Positions 8,217 through 17,423 of a DNA stretch of 64,000 nt are shown piece by piece. Under the pieces are notes generated by a model. It was not told the DNA's origin. It did not search any database and worked only from the letters and a program-made list of their open reading frames with translations. This DNA is from Paracidovorax valerianellae. GTDB lineage: Bacteria; Pseudomonadota; Gammaproteobacteria; Burkholderiales; Burkholderiaceae_C. Numbering within the stretch: position 1 is the first letter of the stretch; each line of letters starts with the position of its first letter. The DNA is taken from contig NZ_FMZC01000001.1 of NCBI RefSeq assembly GCF_900102625.1, positions 310,001 through 374,000 of the forward strand. Direction: 5' to 3'. A program made the translations under genes and the position numbers.

Positions 8217-11200
8217 ATGGATGAACCGCAAACCAATCCCGACGAAGCCGAAGAACGGGAGGCAGAAACGCTGGACAACGTGGTGCCCACGCGGGGATAC
8301 CACATGCTGCCTCTCATCGGCATCGGGGGATCGGCGGGCGGCATCCCTGCCCTGCAGGCTTTTCTTCAGGCGATGCCTGCCAACCCCGGGCTGGCCTTCG
8401 TGGTCATCCTGCACCTCTCGCCACAACACGACAGCGAACTGGCCGAGATCCTGCAGCGGTCCACCACCATGCGGGTCGTGCAGGTGCGGGAGACCTGCAA
8501 GGTGCAAGCCGACACGGTGTATGTCATTCCGCCCGGCAAGGCCTTGCGCACCTACGACGGCTTCCTGCAGCTGGCCGAGTTGCCCACGCAGCGCCACCGC
8601 CATGTGGCCGTGGACCTTTTCTTTCGCACGCTGGCCGACACCTACGGGCCGCACGCCACGGCCATCGTGCTCTCCGGTCTGGATGGCGACGGCGCCATCG
8701 GCATCAAGCGCATCAAGGAGCGCGGCGGCCTGACCATCGCGCAGGACCCCGACCAGGCCGAGCACAGCGGCATGCCCCGCGCGGCCCTGTCCACCGGCAT
8801 GGTGGACTGGACGCTGCCCGCCGCCAGCATTCCCGACCGGCTGCTGGACTACTACCGCAGCGAACGCCGTATCAAGCTGCCCTCCGAAAATGGACCCCAG
8901 CCGCTGGAAGAGCGCGTGCCGCAGGGCACGGCCACCGAAGCCGCTTTGCGCGACGTGCTGATCTTCCTGCGCACGCGCACGGGGCGGGATTTCGCCTACT
9001 ACAAGCGGGCCACCATCCTGCGCCGCATCGGGCGTCGCATGCAGGTCAACGGCATCGAAGACCTGCAGGGCTACCTCGACTGCCTGCGCACCCGGCCCGG
9101 CGAGGCCGGAGCGCTGCTGCAGGACCTGCTCATCAGCGTGACCAACTTCTTTCGGGACCCCGAGTGCTTCTCCGCGCTGGAGGCCCGCATCGGCGACCTG
9201 TTCGCCGGCAAGGGCCCCGGCGACACGGTGCGCGTGTGGGTGGCCGCCTGTGCCACTGGCGAAGAGGCCTATTCCATCGCCATCCTGCTGAGCGAATACG
9301 CCCGGCAGATCGATGCGGCCCCGATGATCCAGGTGTTCGCCAGCGACCTCGACGACGAAGCCATCAGCGTCGCACGCGAAGGGTTCTACCCCACGGCCAT
9401 CGAGGCCGATGTGTCGGAAGAGCGGCTGCGCCGGTACTTCATGAAAGAGCACCGCGGCTACCGCATGCGGCGCGAAGTGCGCGAAATGGTGCTGTTCGCG
9501 GTGCACGACGTGCTCAAGGACTCTCCCTTCTCGCGGCTCGATCTGGTCACCTGCCGCAACCTGCTGATCTACCTCAACCGCAACGCCCAGCACCGGGTGT
9601 TCGACACCTTCCACTTCTCGCTCAAGCCGGGCGGGCTGATGTTCCTGGGCTCTTCCGAATCGGTGGAAGACAGCAGCCCCCTGTTCGCCGTGCTCGACAA
9701 GAAGCACCGCATCTACAGCCAGCGGGTCACGCCGCGCGCCGGGCTGCCGGTGCCCTCCGGCCCCGGCACGCTGGCCCTGGCGCTGGAGGCCCAGCATTCG
9801 GCCCGATCCGGCCCAGTGGTCGCCGGCCCGGCGTTCGCCGCGACGCCCTCGACCTCGCGCGACCTGCCCCATCTGGAAGGCCGTTCCAACAGCTGGGGCG
9901 ACCTGCATTTCCGGTTGCTGGAAAAGATCGCGCCGCCCTCGGTGCTGATCGATGCCGAGCACGACATCGTGCACCTCTCGCCCAACGCGGGCGAATATCT
10001 GCGCTTCCAGGGCGGCGAGCCCAGCCGCAATCTGCTGCGGGCCATCCACGAAGACCTGCGCATCGAAGTGCGTGCGGCGCTGTACCAGGCCACCCAGCGC
10101 AAGATGGCCGTGGAAACACCGCCCGTGGAGATCGACAAGGGCGGCAGCGACACCGCGCTGGTGGTGCGTGTTGTGCCTGTACACGAGATGGCGCCAGGCT
10201 TTCTGCTGGTGATCATCCAGCCCGCATCGGCAGCCGTGCCGGTGCCGAACGTGCAGGTGCGCGCAACGGCCGTCACCGAGCCCCTCGCCCAGCACCTCGA
10301 GCATGAACTGGAGCGCATGAAGCTGCACCTGCGCGACACGGTCGAGCAGTACGAAGTCTCCACCGAAGAACTCAAGGCCAGCAACGAAGAGCTGCAGGCC
10401 ATGAACGAAGAGCTGCGTTCGGCGACGGAAGAACTGGAAACCAGCCGCGAAGAGCTGCAATCGATCAACGAAGAGCTCACCACGGTCAACCACGAGCTCA
10501 AGACCAAGGTCGATGAACTGGGCCATTCCAACAGCGACATGCACAACCTGATGGATGCCACCGCGATCGCGACGGTGTTCCTGGACCGCGAGCTGTGCAT
10601 CACCCGCTTCACGCCCTCGGCGGTCACGCTGTTCAAGCTGATCCCCTCCGACATCGGCCGCCCGCTGTCCGACCTGGCCACGCACCTCGACTACCCCGAA
10701 ATGACGGCCGATGCGCGCCGCGTGCTCGAGCGGCTGGTGCCGATGGAGCGGGAGGTGGGCAAGGGCGGGGGCCAGTGGTTCCTGGTGCGCGCCCTGCCCT
10801 ACCGCACGCTGGACGACCGCATTGCCGGCGTGGTGCTGACTTTCGTGGACATCACCGAGCGCAAGCACAGCCAGGAGGCGCTGCGCGTATCGCAAGAGCG
10901 CTTCAGCCTCATCGTCAGCCAGGCCGCCGCGGGGGTGATGGAGGTGTCGCTGGACGGCCGGATCGAGTTCACGAACCGCAGCTACCGCGAACTGCTGGGC
11001 TATACCGAGGCGGAGATCATCGGCATGTCGCTGCTGGATGTGGTGCACCCCGACGACCGGGCGCAAAGCGCCGCACTGTTCGACCAACTGGCCCGCCATG
11101 GCGAGCCGTTCCAGGTCGAAAAGCGCTGCCTGCGCAAGGATGGCTCGGTGCTGTGGACTTTCAACAGCGTGAGCCGCCTGTCCAACGTGCAGGGCCGTGC

Positions 11201-12836
11201 GGATGCCGCGCTGGTGATGTGCACCGACGTGACCGAGCGCAAGCGGGCGGAAGAGGCCCTGAGCCGCAGTGAAGAGCAACTGCGCCTCATCGTGGAGAAC
11301 GCGGTCGAGTTCGCCATCTTCTCCACCGACCCGCAACTGCGGGTGACCCGCTGGAACGTGGGCGCCGAGCGGCTGCTGGGCTACACCGAAGCCGAGGTGC
11401 TGGGCCAGCCGGCGGACATCATCTTCACGGACGACGACCGTGCCCGAGGCGCGCCGCAGACCGAAGTGCGCCAGGCGCTGACGGAAGGCCGTGCCATGGA
11501 CGACCGGCTGCACCGCCGCAAGGACGGCAGCACCTTCTGGGCCAGCGGCGTGCTGATGCCCATGCTCGCCAGCGGCGCGGTGGTGGGTTTCGTCAAGATC
11601 CTGCGCGACCAGAGCCGGGCGCGGCAAACCCAGGAGCAGCTGGAAATGAGCCGGGCGGAACTGGTGGAAGCCCTGCGGCAGCGCGAAGCGGCACACGGCG
11701 CGCTGGAGGCCGCCGATGCGGCCAAGGACCGCTTCCTGGCGGTGCTGTCGCACGAGCTGCGCAACCCGCTGGCATCGATCCGCAGCGCCGCGCAGGCCTT
11801 GCAGACGGCGCAGCTGGACGACCCGAGGAGAGTGCGCGCCGCCGACATTCTCGACCGGCAATCGGCCGCCATGAAGGCGCTGCTGGACGACCTGCTGGAC
11901 GTCTCCCGCCTGCGGCTGGGCCGCCTGGAGCTGCGCCGTGGCCATGTGCTGCTGTCCGAGGTCATCGACATGGCGATCGAGACGACCCGGCCCGCGATCG
12001 AAGCCGGCGCACACCGGCTGGACGTCGTGCTTCCGCCGGAGCCGGTGGTGCTGGACGCCGATCTGGTGCGGCTGAGCCAGGTGCTCTCCAACCTGCTGGC
12101 CAACGCCGCCAAGTACACGCCGCAAGCCGGGCACATCGCGCTGAAGGCTACCGTGGACGGGCAGACCGTCGTCATCACGGTGACCGACAACGGCATCGGC
12201 ATGGAGGCCGGCAGCATCGACGACATGTTCGGCATGTTCGTGCAGGAGACCGACGTTCCGGGTACGCGGGGCCTGGGCATCGGGCTGGCGCTGGTGCGCA
12301 GCATCGTGGAGCTGCACGGCGGCTCGGTACAAGCCACGAGCCCGGGGCGCGGCCAGGGCAGCGTCTTCACCGTGCGGCTGCCGCTGATCCAAGTGGCGCC
12401 GTCTGCCGAACCGCAGCCCCTGCCGGCGGATGAACCCGCCGAGGCCCCCCCCGGCATCGCGCCGAGGGTGCTGGTGGTGGACGACAACGCCGATGCCGCC
12501 TGGAGCATCGCCACCTTGCTGCAGATTTCGGGCTGCGAGGTCGAGACCTGTTCCGACGGCCCCTCGGCCGTGGCGGCCGCACGCCAGGCGATGCCCGATG
12601 TGGCGGTGCTGGACATCGGCATGCCGGGCATGAGCGGGCATGAGGTGGCGCGCCGGCTGCGTGCGATGCCGGGCGGCAAAGACGTGCTGCTGGTCGCGCT
12701 CACGGGCTGGGGCCAGGAAGCGGACCGGCAGGCCGCCGCCGAGGCGGGATTCGATGCGCACCTGGTCAAGCCGGTCGAGGTGAAGGAACTGATGGCGCTG
12801 ATCAAGTCGTCCCAGCAAACCGGGCGGGAAGACTGA
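8217..12836 (+). CDS. CheB-CheR-PAS hybrid histidine kinase with C-terminal receiver
   Basis: 1539 residues from ATG 8217; longer frames start in the unsupported leader. Domain order: CheB methylesterase (about 35-215; S39 in GGSAGG, H66, D156 in SGLDGDGA), CheR methyltransferase (about 245-510; VWVAACATGEEAYS is the SAM motif), a coiled coil of repeated EELQ/NEEL units (about 700-770), three PAS/PAC modules (about 775-1150), HisKA with H1179 (VLSHELRNPL), HATPase with intact DNGIGM and GLGIGLAL, and a receiver with D1466 (VLDIGMPG). No membrane segment. Such CheBR-kinases are known as fused MCP-like sensory proteins; the signal is unknown. Weak ribosome site (GAGAAAG). Confidence 0.9.
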   Translation: MDEPQTNPDEAEEREAETLDNVVPTRGYHMLPLIGIGGSAGGIPALQAFLQAMPANPGLAFVVILHLSPQHDSELAEILQRSTTMRVVQVRETCKVQADTVYVIPPGKALRTYDGFLQLAELPTQRHRHVAVDLFFRTLADTYGPHATAIVLSGLDGDGAIGIKRIKERGGLTIAQDPDQAEHSGMPRAALSTGMVDWTLPAASIPDRLLDYYRSERRIKLPSENGPQPLEERVPQGTATEAALRDVLIFLRTRTGRDFAYYKRATILRRIGRRMQVNGIEDLQGYLDCLRTRPGEAGALLQDLLISVTNFFRDPECFSALEARIGDLFAGKGPGDTVRVWVAACATGEEAYSIAILLSEYARQIDAAPMIQVFASDLDDEAISVAREGFYPTAIEADVSEERLRRYFMKEHRGYRMRREVREMVLFAVHDVLKDSPFSRLDLVTCRNLLIYLNRNAQHRVFDTFHFSLKPGGLMFLGSSESVEDSSPLFAVLDKKHRIYSQRVTPRAGLPVPSGPGTLALALEAQHSARSGPVVAGPAFAATPSTSRDLPHLEGRSNSWGDLHFRLLEKIAPPSVLIDAEHDIVHLSPNAGEYLRFQGGEPSRNLLRAIHEDLRIEVRAALYQATQRKMAVETPPVEIDKGGSDTALVVRVVPVHEMAPGFLLVIIQPASAAVPVPNVQVRATAVTEPLAQHLEHELERMKLHLRDTVEQYEVSTEELKASNEELQAMNEELRSATEELETSREELQSINEELTTVNHELKTKVDELGHSNSDMHNLMDATAIATVFLDRELCITRFTPSAVTLFKLIPSDIGRPLSDLATHLDYPEMTADARRVLERLVPMEREVGKGGGQWFLVRALPYRTLDDRIAGVVLTFVDITERKHSQEALRVSQERFSLIVSQAAAGVMEVSLDGRIEFTNRSYRELLGYTEAEIIGMSLLDVVHPDDRAQSAALFDQLARHGEPFQVEKRCLRKDGSVLWTFNSVSRLSNVQGRADAALVMCTDVTERKRAEEALSRSEEQLRLIVENAVEFAIFSTDPQLRVTRWNVGAERLLGYTEAEVLGQPADIIFTDDDRARGAPQTEVRQALTEGRAMDDRLHRRKDGSTFWASGVLMPMLASGAVVGFVKILRDQSRARQTQEQLEMSRAELVEALRQREAAHGALEAADAAKDRFLAVLSHELRNPLASIRSAAQALQTAQLDDPRRVRAADILDRQSAAMKALLDDLLDVSRLRLGRLELRRGHVLLSEVIDMAIETTRPAIEAGAHRLDVVLPPEPVVLDADLVRLSQVLSNLLANAAKYTPQAGHIALKATVDGQTVVITVTDNGIGMEAGSIDDMFGMFVQETDVPGTRGLGIGLALVRSIVELHGGSVQATSPGRGQGSVFTVRLPLIQVAPSAEPQPLPADEPAEAPPGIAPRVLVVDDNADAAWSIATLLQISGCEVETCSDGPSAVAAARQAMPDVAVLDIGMPGMSGHEVARRLRAMPGGKDVLLVALTGWGQEADRQAAAEAGFDAHLVKPVEVKELMALIKSSQQTGRED

Positions 12837-12859
12837 CGGATCGATACCGGCCGGCAATT

Positions 12860-12907
12860 GCTATGTTTTTAATAGCAATAAACCGGCGTATTTATTGCGC
12901 TGGAGGC
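12860..12907. repeat. dispersed 48-nt repeat, copy 1
   Basis: 17-nt imperfect palindrome (GCTATGTTTTTAATAGC), 20-nt AT-rich spacer, then GCGCTGGAGGC and a T-run to 12915. Same geometry as the copies at 28545, 44336, 44449 and 60127. It lies between the CheB-CheR hybrid and nadE. Confidence 0.75.
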
Positions 12908-13026
12908 ACTTTTTACCATTGGTGCCTTGGCAAACCCGAGCGCGTGCGCTGCCGGCGGCCCCGGCATTCCGGCTCTGTCCGACACCGGCTTGGTCCGGGC
13001 CGCGCCTAACTTATCCCCTTCGCCAT

Positions 13027-13062
13027 GCCACGGCTGTGCCACTCGCTTGGCGCAGCCGTGGC
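13027..13062 (+). promoter_or_regulatory. perfect 10-bp inverted repeat in the nadE leader
   Basis: GCCACGGCTG (13027-13036) and CAGCCGTGGC (13053-13062) are perfect inverted copies. The 16-nt interior holds a further GCCA/TGGC pair. The structure ends 24 nt before the nadE start. It could be an operator or an RNA hairpin. A weak sigma-54-like motif (TGGCGCA-GCCG-TGGC, 8/11) overlaps its right arm. Confidence 0.5.
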
Positions 13063-13085
13063 CCTGCCAACCCTTCGAGGAGCCC

Positions 13086-13934
13086 ATGAAGATGAGTGAA
13101 AGGCCCAGCCAGCAAAAGATCCTGGAATCGCTGTCGGTGCTGCGTGAGTTCGACGCGGAAACCGAACTGGAACGGCGTGTCGATTTTTTGGCGAAGTACC
13201 TCGCCCGCAGCGGTCGCCGTGCCTACGTGCTCGGCATCAGCGGGGGCGTGGATTCGCTCGTCGCCGGCTGCCTGGCGCAGCGGGCCGCGGCCCGGCGGCG
13301 CGCGGCGGGCGAGAACGCCCGCTTCATCGCCATGCGCTTGCCGTACGGCCAGCAGCACGACGAGGCCGAGGCAGCGCGCTGCATCGAGTTCATCGCGCCC
13401 GACGAGGTGCACACCGTGGACATCCGCCCTTCGGTGGATGCCCTGCAGCAGGCGCTCATCGCCGCGGGCGTGGACCTGGGCGATGCCAAGGCGGCGGATT
13501 TTCTGGTGGGAAACATCAAGGCCCGGGCCCGCATGGTGGCGCAGTACGCCGTTGCCGGGGCCAACGCGGGGATCGTCATCGGGACGGACCACGCGGCGGA
13601 GGCGCTGATGGGCTTCTTCACCAAGCACGGCGATGGCGCCGCCGACGTGCTGCCGCTGGCCGGCCTGAACAAACGGCGCGTGCGCGCCGTGGGTTTCGCC
13701 CTGGGCGCGCCGCGCGATCTGGTGATGAAGGTGCCCACGGCCGATCTGGAAACGCTGGCGCCCCAGCGGCCGGATGAAGACGCCTTCGGGGTGAACTACG
13801 AAACCATCGACGATTTCCTGGAAGGCAAGCCGGTGGACCGCGAGGCCGAAAAGATCATCGTGAACACCTACTTGGCTAGCGCCCACAAGCGCGACCCAGC
13901 CGCCACGCCCACGATCGCCCGTTCCGGCCCTTGA
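13086..13934 (+). CDS. nadE: NH3-dependent NAD+ synthetase
   Basis: 282 residues from ATG 13086, preceded by GAGGAG at 6 nt. The PP-loop SGGVDS at 52-57 is the ATP-pyrophosphatase signature. AARMVAQY-like (RARMVAQYAVA), GTDHAAEALMGFFTKHGDG and KVPTADLE follow in the order seen in bacterial ammonia-type NadE. There is no nitrilase domain, so it uses NH3 rather than glutamine to amidate NaAD, the last step of NAD synthesis. A large perfect inverted repeat lies just upstream. The next gene, a quinol oxidase subunit, has its own predicted promoter. Confidence 0.95.
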   Translation: MKMSERPSQQKILESLSVLREFDAETELERRVDFLAKYLARSGRRAYVLGISGGVDSLVAGCLAQRAAARRRAAGENARFIAMRLPYGQQHDEAEAARCIEFIAPDEVHTVDIRPSVDALQQALIAAGVDLGDAKAADFLVGNIKARARMVAQYAVAGANAGIVIGTDHAAEALMGFFTKHGDGAADVLPLAGLNKRRVRAVGFALGAPRDLVMKVPTADLETLAPQRPDEDAFGVNYETIDDFLEGKPVDREAEKIIVNTYLASAHKRDPAATPTIARSGP

Positions 13935-13980
13935 GCGGAGGGTCGGCGCCGGCCTCGACCGGCGCGGGCCAGTGCCAGGC

Positions 13981-13995
13981 AGGCACGCAGTTTGC
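13981..13995 (+). promoter_or_regulatory. predicted sigma-54 promoter of the quinol oxidase gene
   Basis: AGGCACG-CAGT-TTGC: 10 of 11 positions. GG (13982-13983) and GC (13994-13995) are 10 apart. It lies 70 nt before ATG 14065 in a 130-nt intergenic gap. Confidence 0.6.
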
Positions 13996-14064
13996 CGAGG
14001 GTTCGCCGAGTTCAGGCGCCGCATTCGCTGCGGCGCCCCATCCCTTGGACCTTGACGGACAACC

Positions 14065-15822
14065 ATGCCCGAAATGCACGACCTCGCCCAGCTCGTCCTG
14101 GGCCGCCTCACGCTGGAGGCCATTCCTTTTCACGAGCCCATCCTGCTCTACACCTTCATCGTCGTGGCGGCGATGGGCGCGGCGCTATTGGGGGCGCTGA
14201 CGTATTTCAAGCTGTGGGGCCGGCTGTGGCGCGACTGGTTCACCAGCATCGACCACAAGCGCATCGGCATCATGTACATGGTGCTGGGCCTGGTCATGCT
14301 GCTGCGGGGCTTTTCCGACGCCGTGATGATGCGGCTGCAGCAGGCGGTCGCGGTCGGCGGGGCCGAAGGGTATCTGCCGCCGCACCACTACGACCAGATC
14401 TTCACGGCGCACGGCGTGATCATGATCTTCTTCGTGGCGATGCCGCTGGTTACGGGCCTCATGAACTACGTGGTGCCGCTGCAGATCGGCGCGCGCGACG
14501 TGGCCTTCCCGTTCCTCAACAACTTCAGCTTCTGGATGACCGCGGGCGGCGCCATTCTGGTGATGGCGTCGCTCTTCGTGGGGGAGTTCGCGCGCACGGG
14601 CTGGCTGGCCTATCCACCGCTGTCCGGCATCCTGTTCAGCCCGGGCGTGGGGGTGGACTATTACCTGTGGTCGCTCCAGATCGCCGGGGTGGGATCGCTG
14701 CTGTCGGGCATCAACCTGATCGTCACCATCGTGAAGATGCGCGCGCCCGGCATGGGTCTGATGAAGATGCCGATCTTCACCTGGACCTCGCTGTGCACCA
14801 ACGTGCTGATCGTCGCTGCCTTCCCGGTGCTGACGGCCGTGCTGGGCCTGCTCACGCTGGACCGCTATGTGGGCACGAATTTCTTCACCAACGACTTCGG
14901 CGGCAATCCGATGATGTACATCAACCTCATCTGGATCTGGGGCCACCCGGAGGTGTACATCCTGATCCTGCCCGCCTTCGGCATCTTCTCGGAAGTGGTC
15001 GCCACGTTCACCCGCAAGAAGCTGTTCGGCTATGCCTCGATGGTCTATGCCACGGTGGTGATCACCATCCTGTCGTACCTCGTGTGGCTGCACCACTTCT
15101 TCACCATGGGCTCGGGCGCCAGCGTGAACTCGTTCTTCGGCATCACGACCATGATCATCTCGATCCCGACCGGGGCGAAGATCTTCAACTGGCTGTTCAC
15201 CATGTACAAGGGCCGCATCCAGTTCGAAGTGCCCATGCTGTGGACCGTCGGCTTCATGGTGACCTTCGTCATCGGCGGCATGACCGGCGTGCTGCTGGCG
15301 GTGCCGTCGGCCGACTTCGTGCTGCACAACAGCCTGTTTCTGGTCGCGCACTTTCACAACGTGATCATCGGCGGGGTGCTCTTAGGCCTGTTCGCCGGCA
15401 TCAACTACTGGTACCCCAAGGCGTTCGGCTACCGGCTGGACCCGTTCTGGGTCAAGTGGTCATTCTGGCTGTGGATCGTGGGGTTCTACTTCGCGATCAT
15501 GCCGGGCTACGTGCTGGGGCTGATGGGCGTCACGCGCCGCATGAGCCGCTTCGAAGACCCTTCGGTTCAGATCTGGTTCCAGATTTCGGCCTTCGGCACC
15601 GCGCTCATCGCGCTGGGGATCGGCGCCTTCCTGATCCAGGTGTTCGTGAGCTACCGCCGCCGCGCCGCCCTGGCCGACACCACGGGCGACCCGTGGGGCG
15701 GCCGCACGCTGGAATGGTCCACGGCGTCGCCGCCGCCACCGTACAACTTCGCCTTCACCCCGCGGGTGCATGAATCGGATGCCTGGTACCACATGAAGGA
15801 AGCCGGCTACGAGCGCCGGTGA
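14065..15822 (+). CDS. cyoB: bo-type quinol oxidase subunit I (CyoB-like), main part of a split gene
   Basis: 585 residues, multi-spanning haem-copper oxidase subunit I. The first part has [11 protein letters not shown], then LLRGFSDA and [13 protein letters not shown], which together carry the Arg-Asp-His-Gln quinone-site set of E. coli CyoB and the first haem His. WGHPEVYI is the Cu-B/Tyr segment, WLHHFFTMG gives two more Cu-B His, and [10 protein letters not shown] has the two axial haem His. It ends at a TGA about 80 residues short of full CyoB; the missing tail is encoded in the -1 frame (15819-16067). No subunits II, III or IV are nearby, so it must use subunits from elsewhere or be unassembled. 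Confidence 0.85.
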   Translation: MPEMHDLAQLVLGRLTLEAIPFHEPILLYTFIVVAAMGAALLGALTYFKLWGRLWRDWFTSIDHKRIGIMYMVLGLVMLLRGFSDAVMMRLQQAVAVGGAEGYLPPHHYDQIFTAHGVIMIFFVAMPLVTGLMNYVVPLQIGARDVAFPFLNNFSFWMTAGGAILVMASLFVGEFARTGWLAYPPLSGILFSPGVGVDYYLWSLQIAGVGSLLSGINLIVTIVKMRAPGMGLMKMPIFTWTSLCTNVLIVAAFPVLTAVLGLLTLDRYVGTNFFTNDFGGNPMMYINLIWIWGHPEVYILILPAFGIFSEVVATFTRKKLFGYASMVYATVVITILSYLVWLHHFFTMGSGASVNSFFGITTMIISIPTGAKIFNWLFTMYKGRIQFEVPMLWTVGFMVTFVIGGMTGVLLAVPSADFVLHNSLFLVAHFHNVIIGGVLLGLFAGINYWYPKAFGYRLDPFWVKWSFWLWIVGFYFAIMPGYVLGLMGVTRRMSRFEDPSVQIWFQISAFGTALIALGIGAFLIQVFVSYRRRAALADTTGDPWGGRTLEWSTASPPPPYNFAFTPRVHESDAWYHMKEAGYERR

Positions 15823-16067
15823 CCGGGTTCCGCCCCATCCACATGCCGCGCAACACCTGGGCCGGCGTGGTGCTGGCGGCGCTCAGCACGCTGTGCGGCT
15901 TCGCGCTGGTCTGGTACATGTGGGCCGTCGCGGTCCTCGCGTTCCTGGGGCTGCTGATCGTGGCGGTCGTGCACACCTTCGACTACGACCGCGAGTACTA
16001 CGTGAAGGCCGATGAGGTGCGGCGAATCGAAGACGAAAGAACCCAGCTGCTGGTGGGGCCGGCCTGA
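15819..16067 (+). CDS. C-terminal segment of CyoB, encoded in the -1 frame
   Basis: 82 residues from GTG 15819, which overlaps the preceding stop as GTGA. The sequence [12 protein letters not shown], two hydrophobic segments and [18 protein letters not shown] correspond to the last transmembrane pair and tail of E. coli CyoB (IHMPKNT... FDEDVDYYVP... IEKLE). The two pieces sum to about 667 residues, close to the 663 of E. coli. Either a frameshift (real or sequencing error around 15811-15822) broke one gene, or the subunit is made as two coupled polypeptides. Confidence 0.7.
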   Translation: MTGFRPIHMPRNTWAGVVLAALSTLCGFALVWYMWAVAVLAFLGLLIVAVVHTFDYDREYYVKADEVRRIEDERTQLLVGPA

Positions 16068-16114
16068 GGCCACCGGGGGGCTACTGCACGGCGCGCGAAT
16101 TTGCTCCCATTCAG

Positions 16115-16129
16115 TGGCACGTGGTTTGC
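16115..16129 (+). promoter_or_regulatory. perfect sigma-54 promoter of the SDR operon
   Basis: TGGCACG-TGGT-TTGC: 11 of 11 consensus positions. GG (16116-16117) and GC (16128-16129) are 10 apart. Predicted start near 16141; the start codon is 16179. Confidence 0.75.
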
Positions 16130-16178
16130 CGCAGTCCGGCAACGTTTAACCCCGTTGCATTCATTCGTGAGGAGCCCC

Positions 16179-17081
16179 GTGTCCAAAGCCGAAAAACACC
16201 TTGAGAATCAAGCCATCGTCATCACCGGCGCCTCCAGCGGCATCGGCCTGTGCACGGCGCAGCAGGCAGCGCTCCAGGGCGCACGCCTGGTGCTGGTCGC
16301 CCGCAGCGGCGACGTGCTCGAAACGCTGGAACGCGAGATCAACGCGCAGGGCGGCGACGCCGTCGCCGTGCCGGCCGACGTGTCGGACCGCGCGCAACTG
16401 GAGCGGGCCGCACTGGTCGCCATCGACCGTTTCGGCCGCATCGACACCTGGATCAACAATGCCGGCCTGTCGATCTACGGCCGGCTGGACGAAGTGGACG
16501 AGGCGGAGAGCCGGCGGCTGTTCGACATCAACTTCTGGGGCACGGTGAATGGCTCGCTCATCGCCCTGCCCTATCTCAAGCTGGTCGGCGGCACGCTGAT
16601 CAATGTGGGCAGCGAAGTGTCGGACGCGGTCGTACCGCTGCAGGGCATGTATTCGGCCTCCAAGCACGCCGTCAAAGGGTTCACCGATGCCCTGCGCGTC
16701 GAGATCGAAGAGGTCGACAAGAGCGGCGTCACGGTCACGCTCATCCAGCCCACGGCGGTGAACACCCCGTTCCCGGAACACGCGCGCAACTACATGGACA
16801 AGGAACCGAAACTGCCCACGCCCATGATCGATCCGCAGCAGGTGGCAGAAGCCATCCTGGAAGCGGCCGTGCGCGGCGGCCGCGATGTGAAGGTGGGCGG
16901 CATGTCGGTGCTGAACACCACGCTGGCGAAGGTGCTGCCCTCGGTGGCCGACAAGATGTCGGCCAAGCAGGTCGAACGCCAGCAGTACGGCACGTCCCCA
17001 CGCCATCCGGAAGGCGCGCTGTTTCAGCCCAGCAATTCAGGCCGCACCCACGGCAGCGTGCCCGATGGGCAGGCGCAGTGA
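16179..17081 (+). CDS. short-chain dehydrogenase/reductase (SDR)
   Basis: 300 residues from GTG 16179 with GAGGAG at 5 nt; the longer frame from 16101 would overlap the promoter. Classical SDR features: TGASSGIG cofactor loop near 15-22, NNAG near 91-94, catalytic Ser in INVGSEVSD and YSASK with the Tyr-Lys pair. The C-terminal 60 residues (KVGGMSVLNTTLAKVLP...) resemble the extension of general-stress type SDRs. NAD(P)-dependent; substrate unknown. Its promoter is the best sigma-54 match in the window, and the next gene is translationally coupled (GTGA). Confidence 0.9.
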   Translation: MSKAEKHLENQAIVITGASSGIGLCTAQQAALQGARLVLVARSGDVLETLEREINAQGGDAVAVPADVSDRAQLERAALVAIDRFGRIDTWINNAGLSIYGRLDEVDEAESRRLFDINFWGTVNGSLIALPYLKLVGGTLINVGSEVSDAVVPLQGMYSASKHAVKGFTDALRVEIEEVDKSGVTVTLIQPTAVNTPFPEHARNYMDKEPKLPTPMIDPQQVAEAILEAAVRGGRDVKVGGMSVLNTTLAKVLPSVADKMSAKQVERQQYGTSPRHPEGALFQPSNSGRTHGSVPDGQAQ

Positions 17082-17356
17082 TCCGGCTGGCCGATCATCA
17101 GCACCGCGGTGTTGACGCCGCTGCCACGGCAGCCTCGCAAGACCTGACGACGCGCATCGTGACGCCGCAAGGCTGGGTGCAGGTCGATATCGATAAAGAG
17201 GCACTGCTGCGGTTGGGCGCGCACGACGAAGCGGCCAGCCTGCAGGCTACGCTGTCCCGCCATTTGCCACGCATCCATGCACTGGCGTTGCAACTTGCGT
17301 GGCGCGAACCCGGCGCCACGATTCGCATTCGGGAAGACGATATCTGGTGGCCTTAG
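17078..17356 (+). CDS. hypothetical 92-aa protein coupled to the SDR gene
   Basis: GTG 17078 overlaps the SDR stop (GTGA), implying coupled translation. Residues begin VIRLADHQHRGVDAAATA; a small acidic/hydrophobic C-terminal half ends REDDIWWP. No Cys, signal peptide or membrane segment. Not recognised. Operon position with the SDR suggests co-regulation from the sigma-54 promoter at 16115. Confidence 0.6.
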   Translation: MIRLADHQHRGVDAAATAASQDLTTRIVTPQGWVQVDIDKEALLRLGAHDEAASLQATLSRHLPRIHALALQLAWREPGATIRIREDDIWWP

Positions 17357-17423
17357 CGGCCCCAGGAGCGCACAGCAAAATCCACGGTAAAAATTACTGC
17401 ATGGCTTGGCCGCTGGCCACCAC

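Noticed and set aside
8133-12857. Minus-strand open frame of 1574 codons across the CheB-CheR hybrid
   Set aside because: It mirrors the high-GC codon pattern of the real gene (antisense of third-position GC), is His/Arg/Gln-rich and has no domain or ribosome site.
13048-13062. Sigma-54 promoter of nadE
   Set aside because: Only 8/11 positions (TGGCGCA-GCCG-TGGC) and it coincides with the right arm of the inverted repeat, leaving a leader of about 12 nt.
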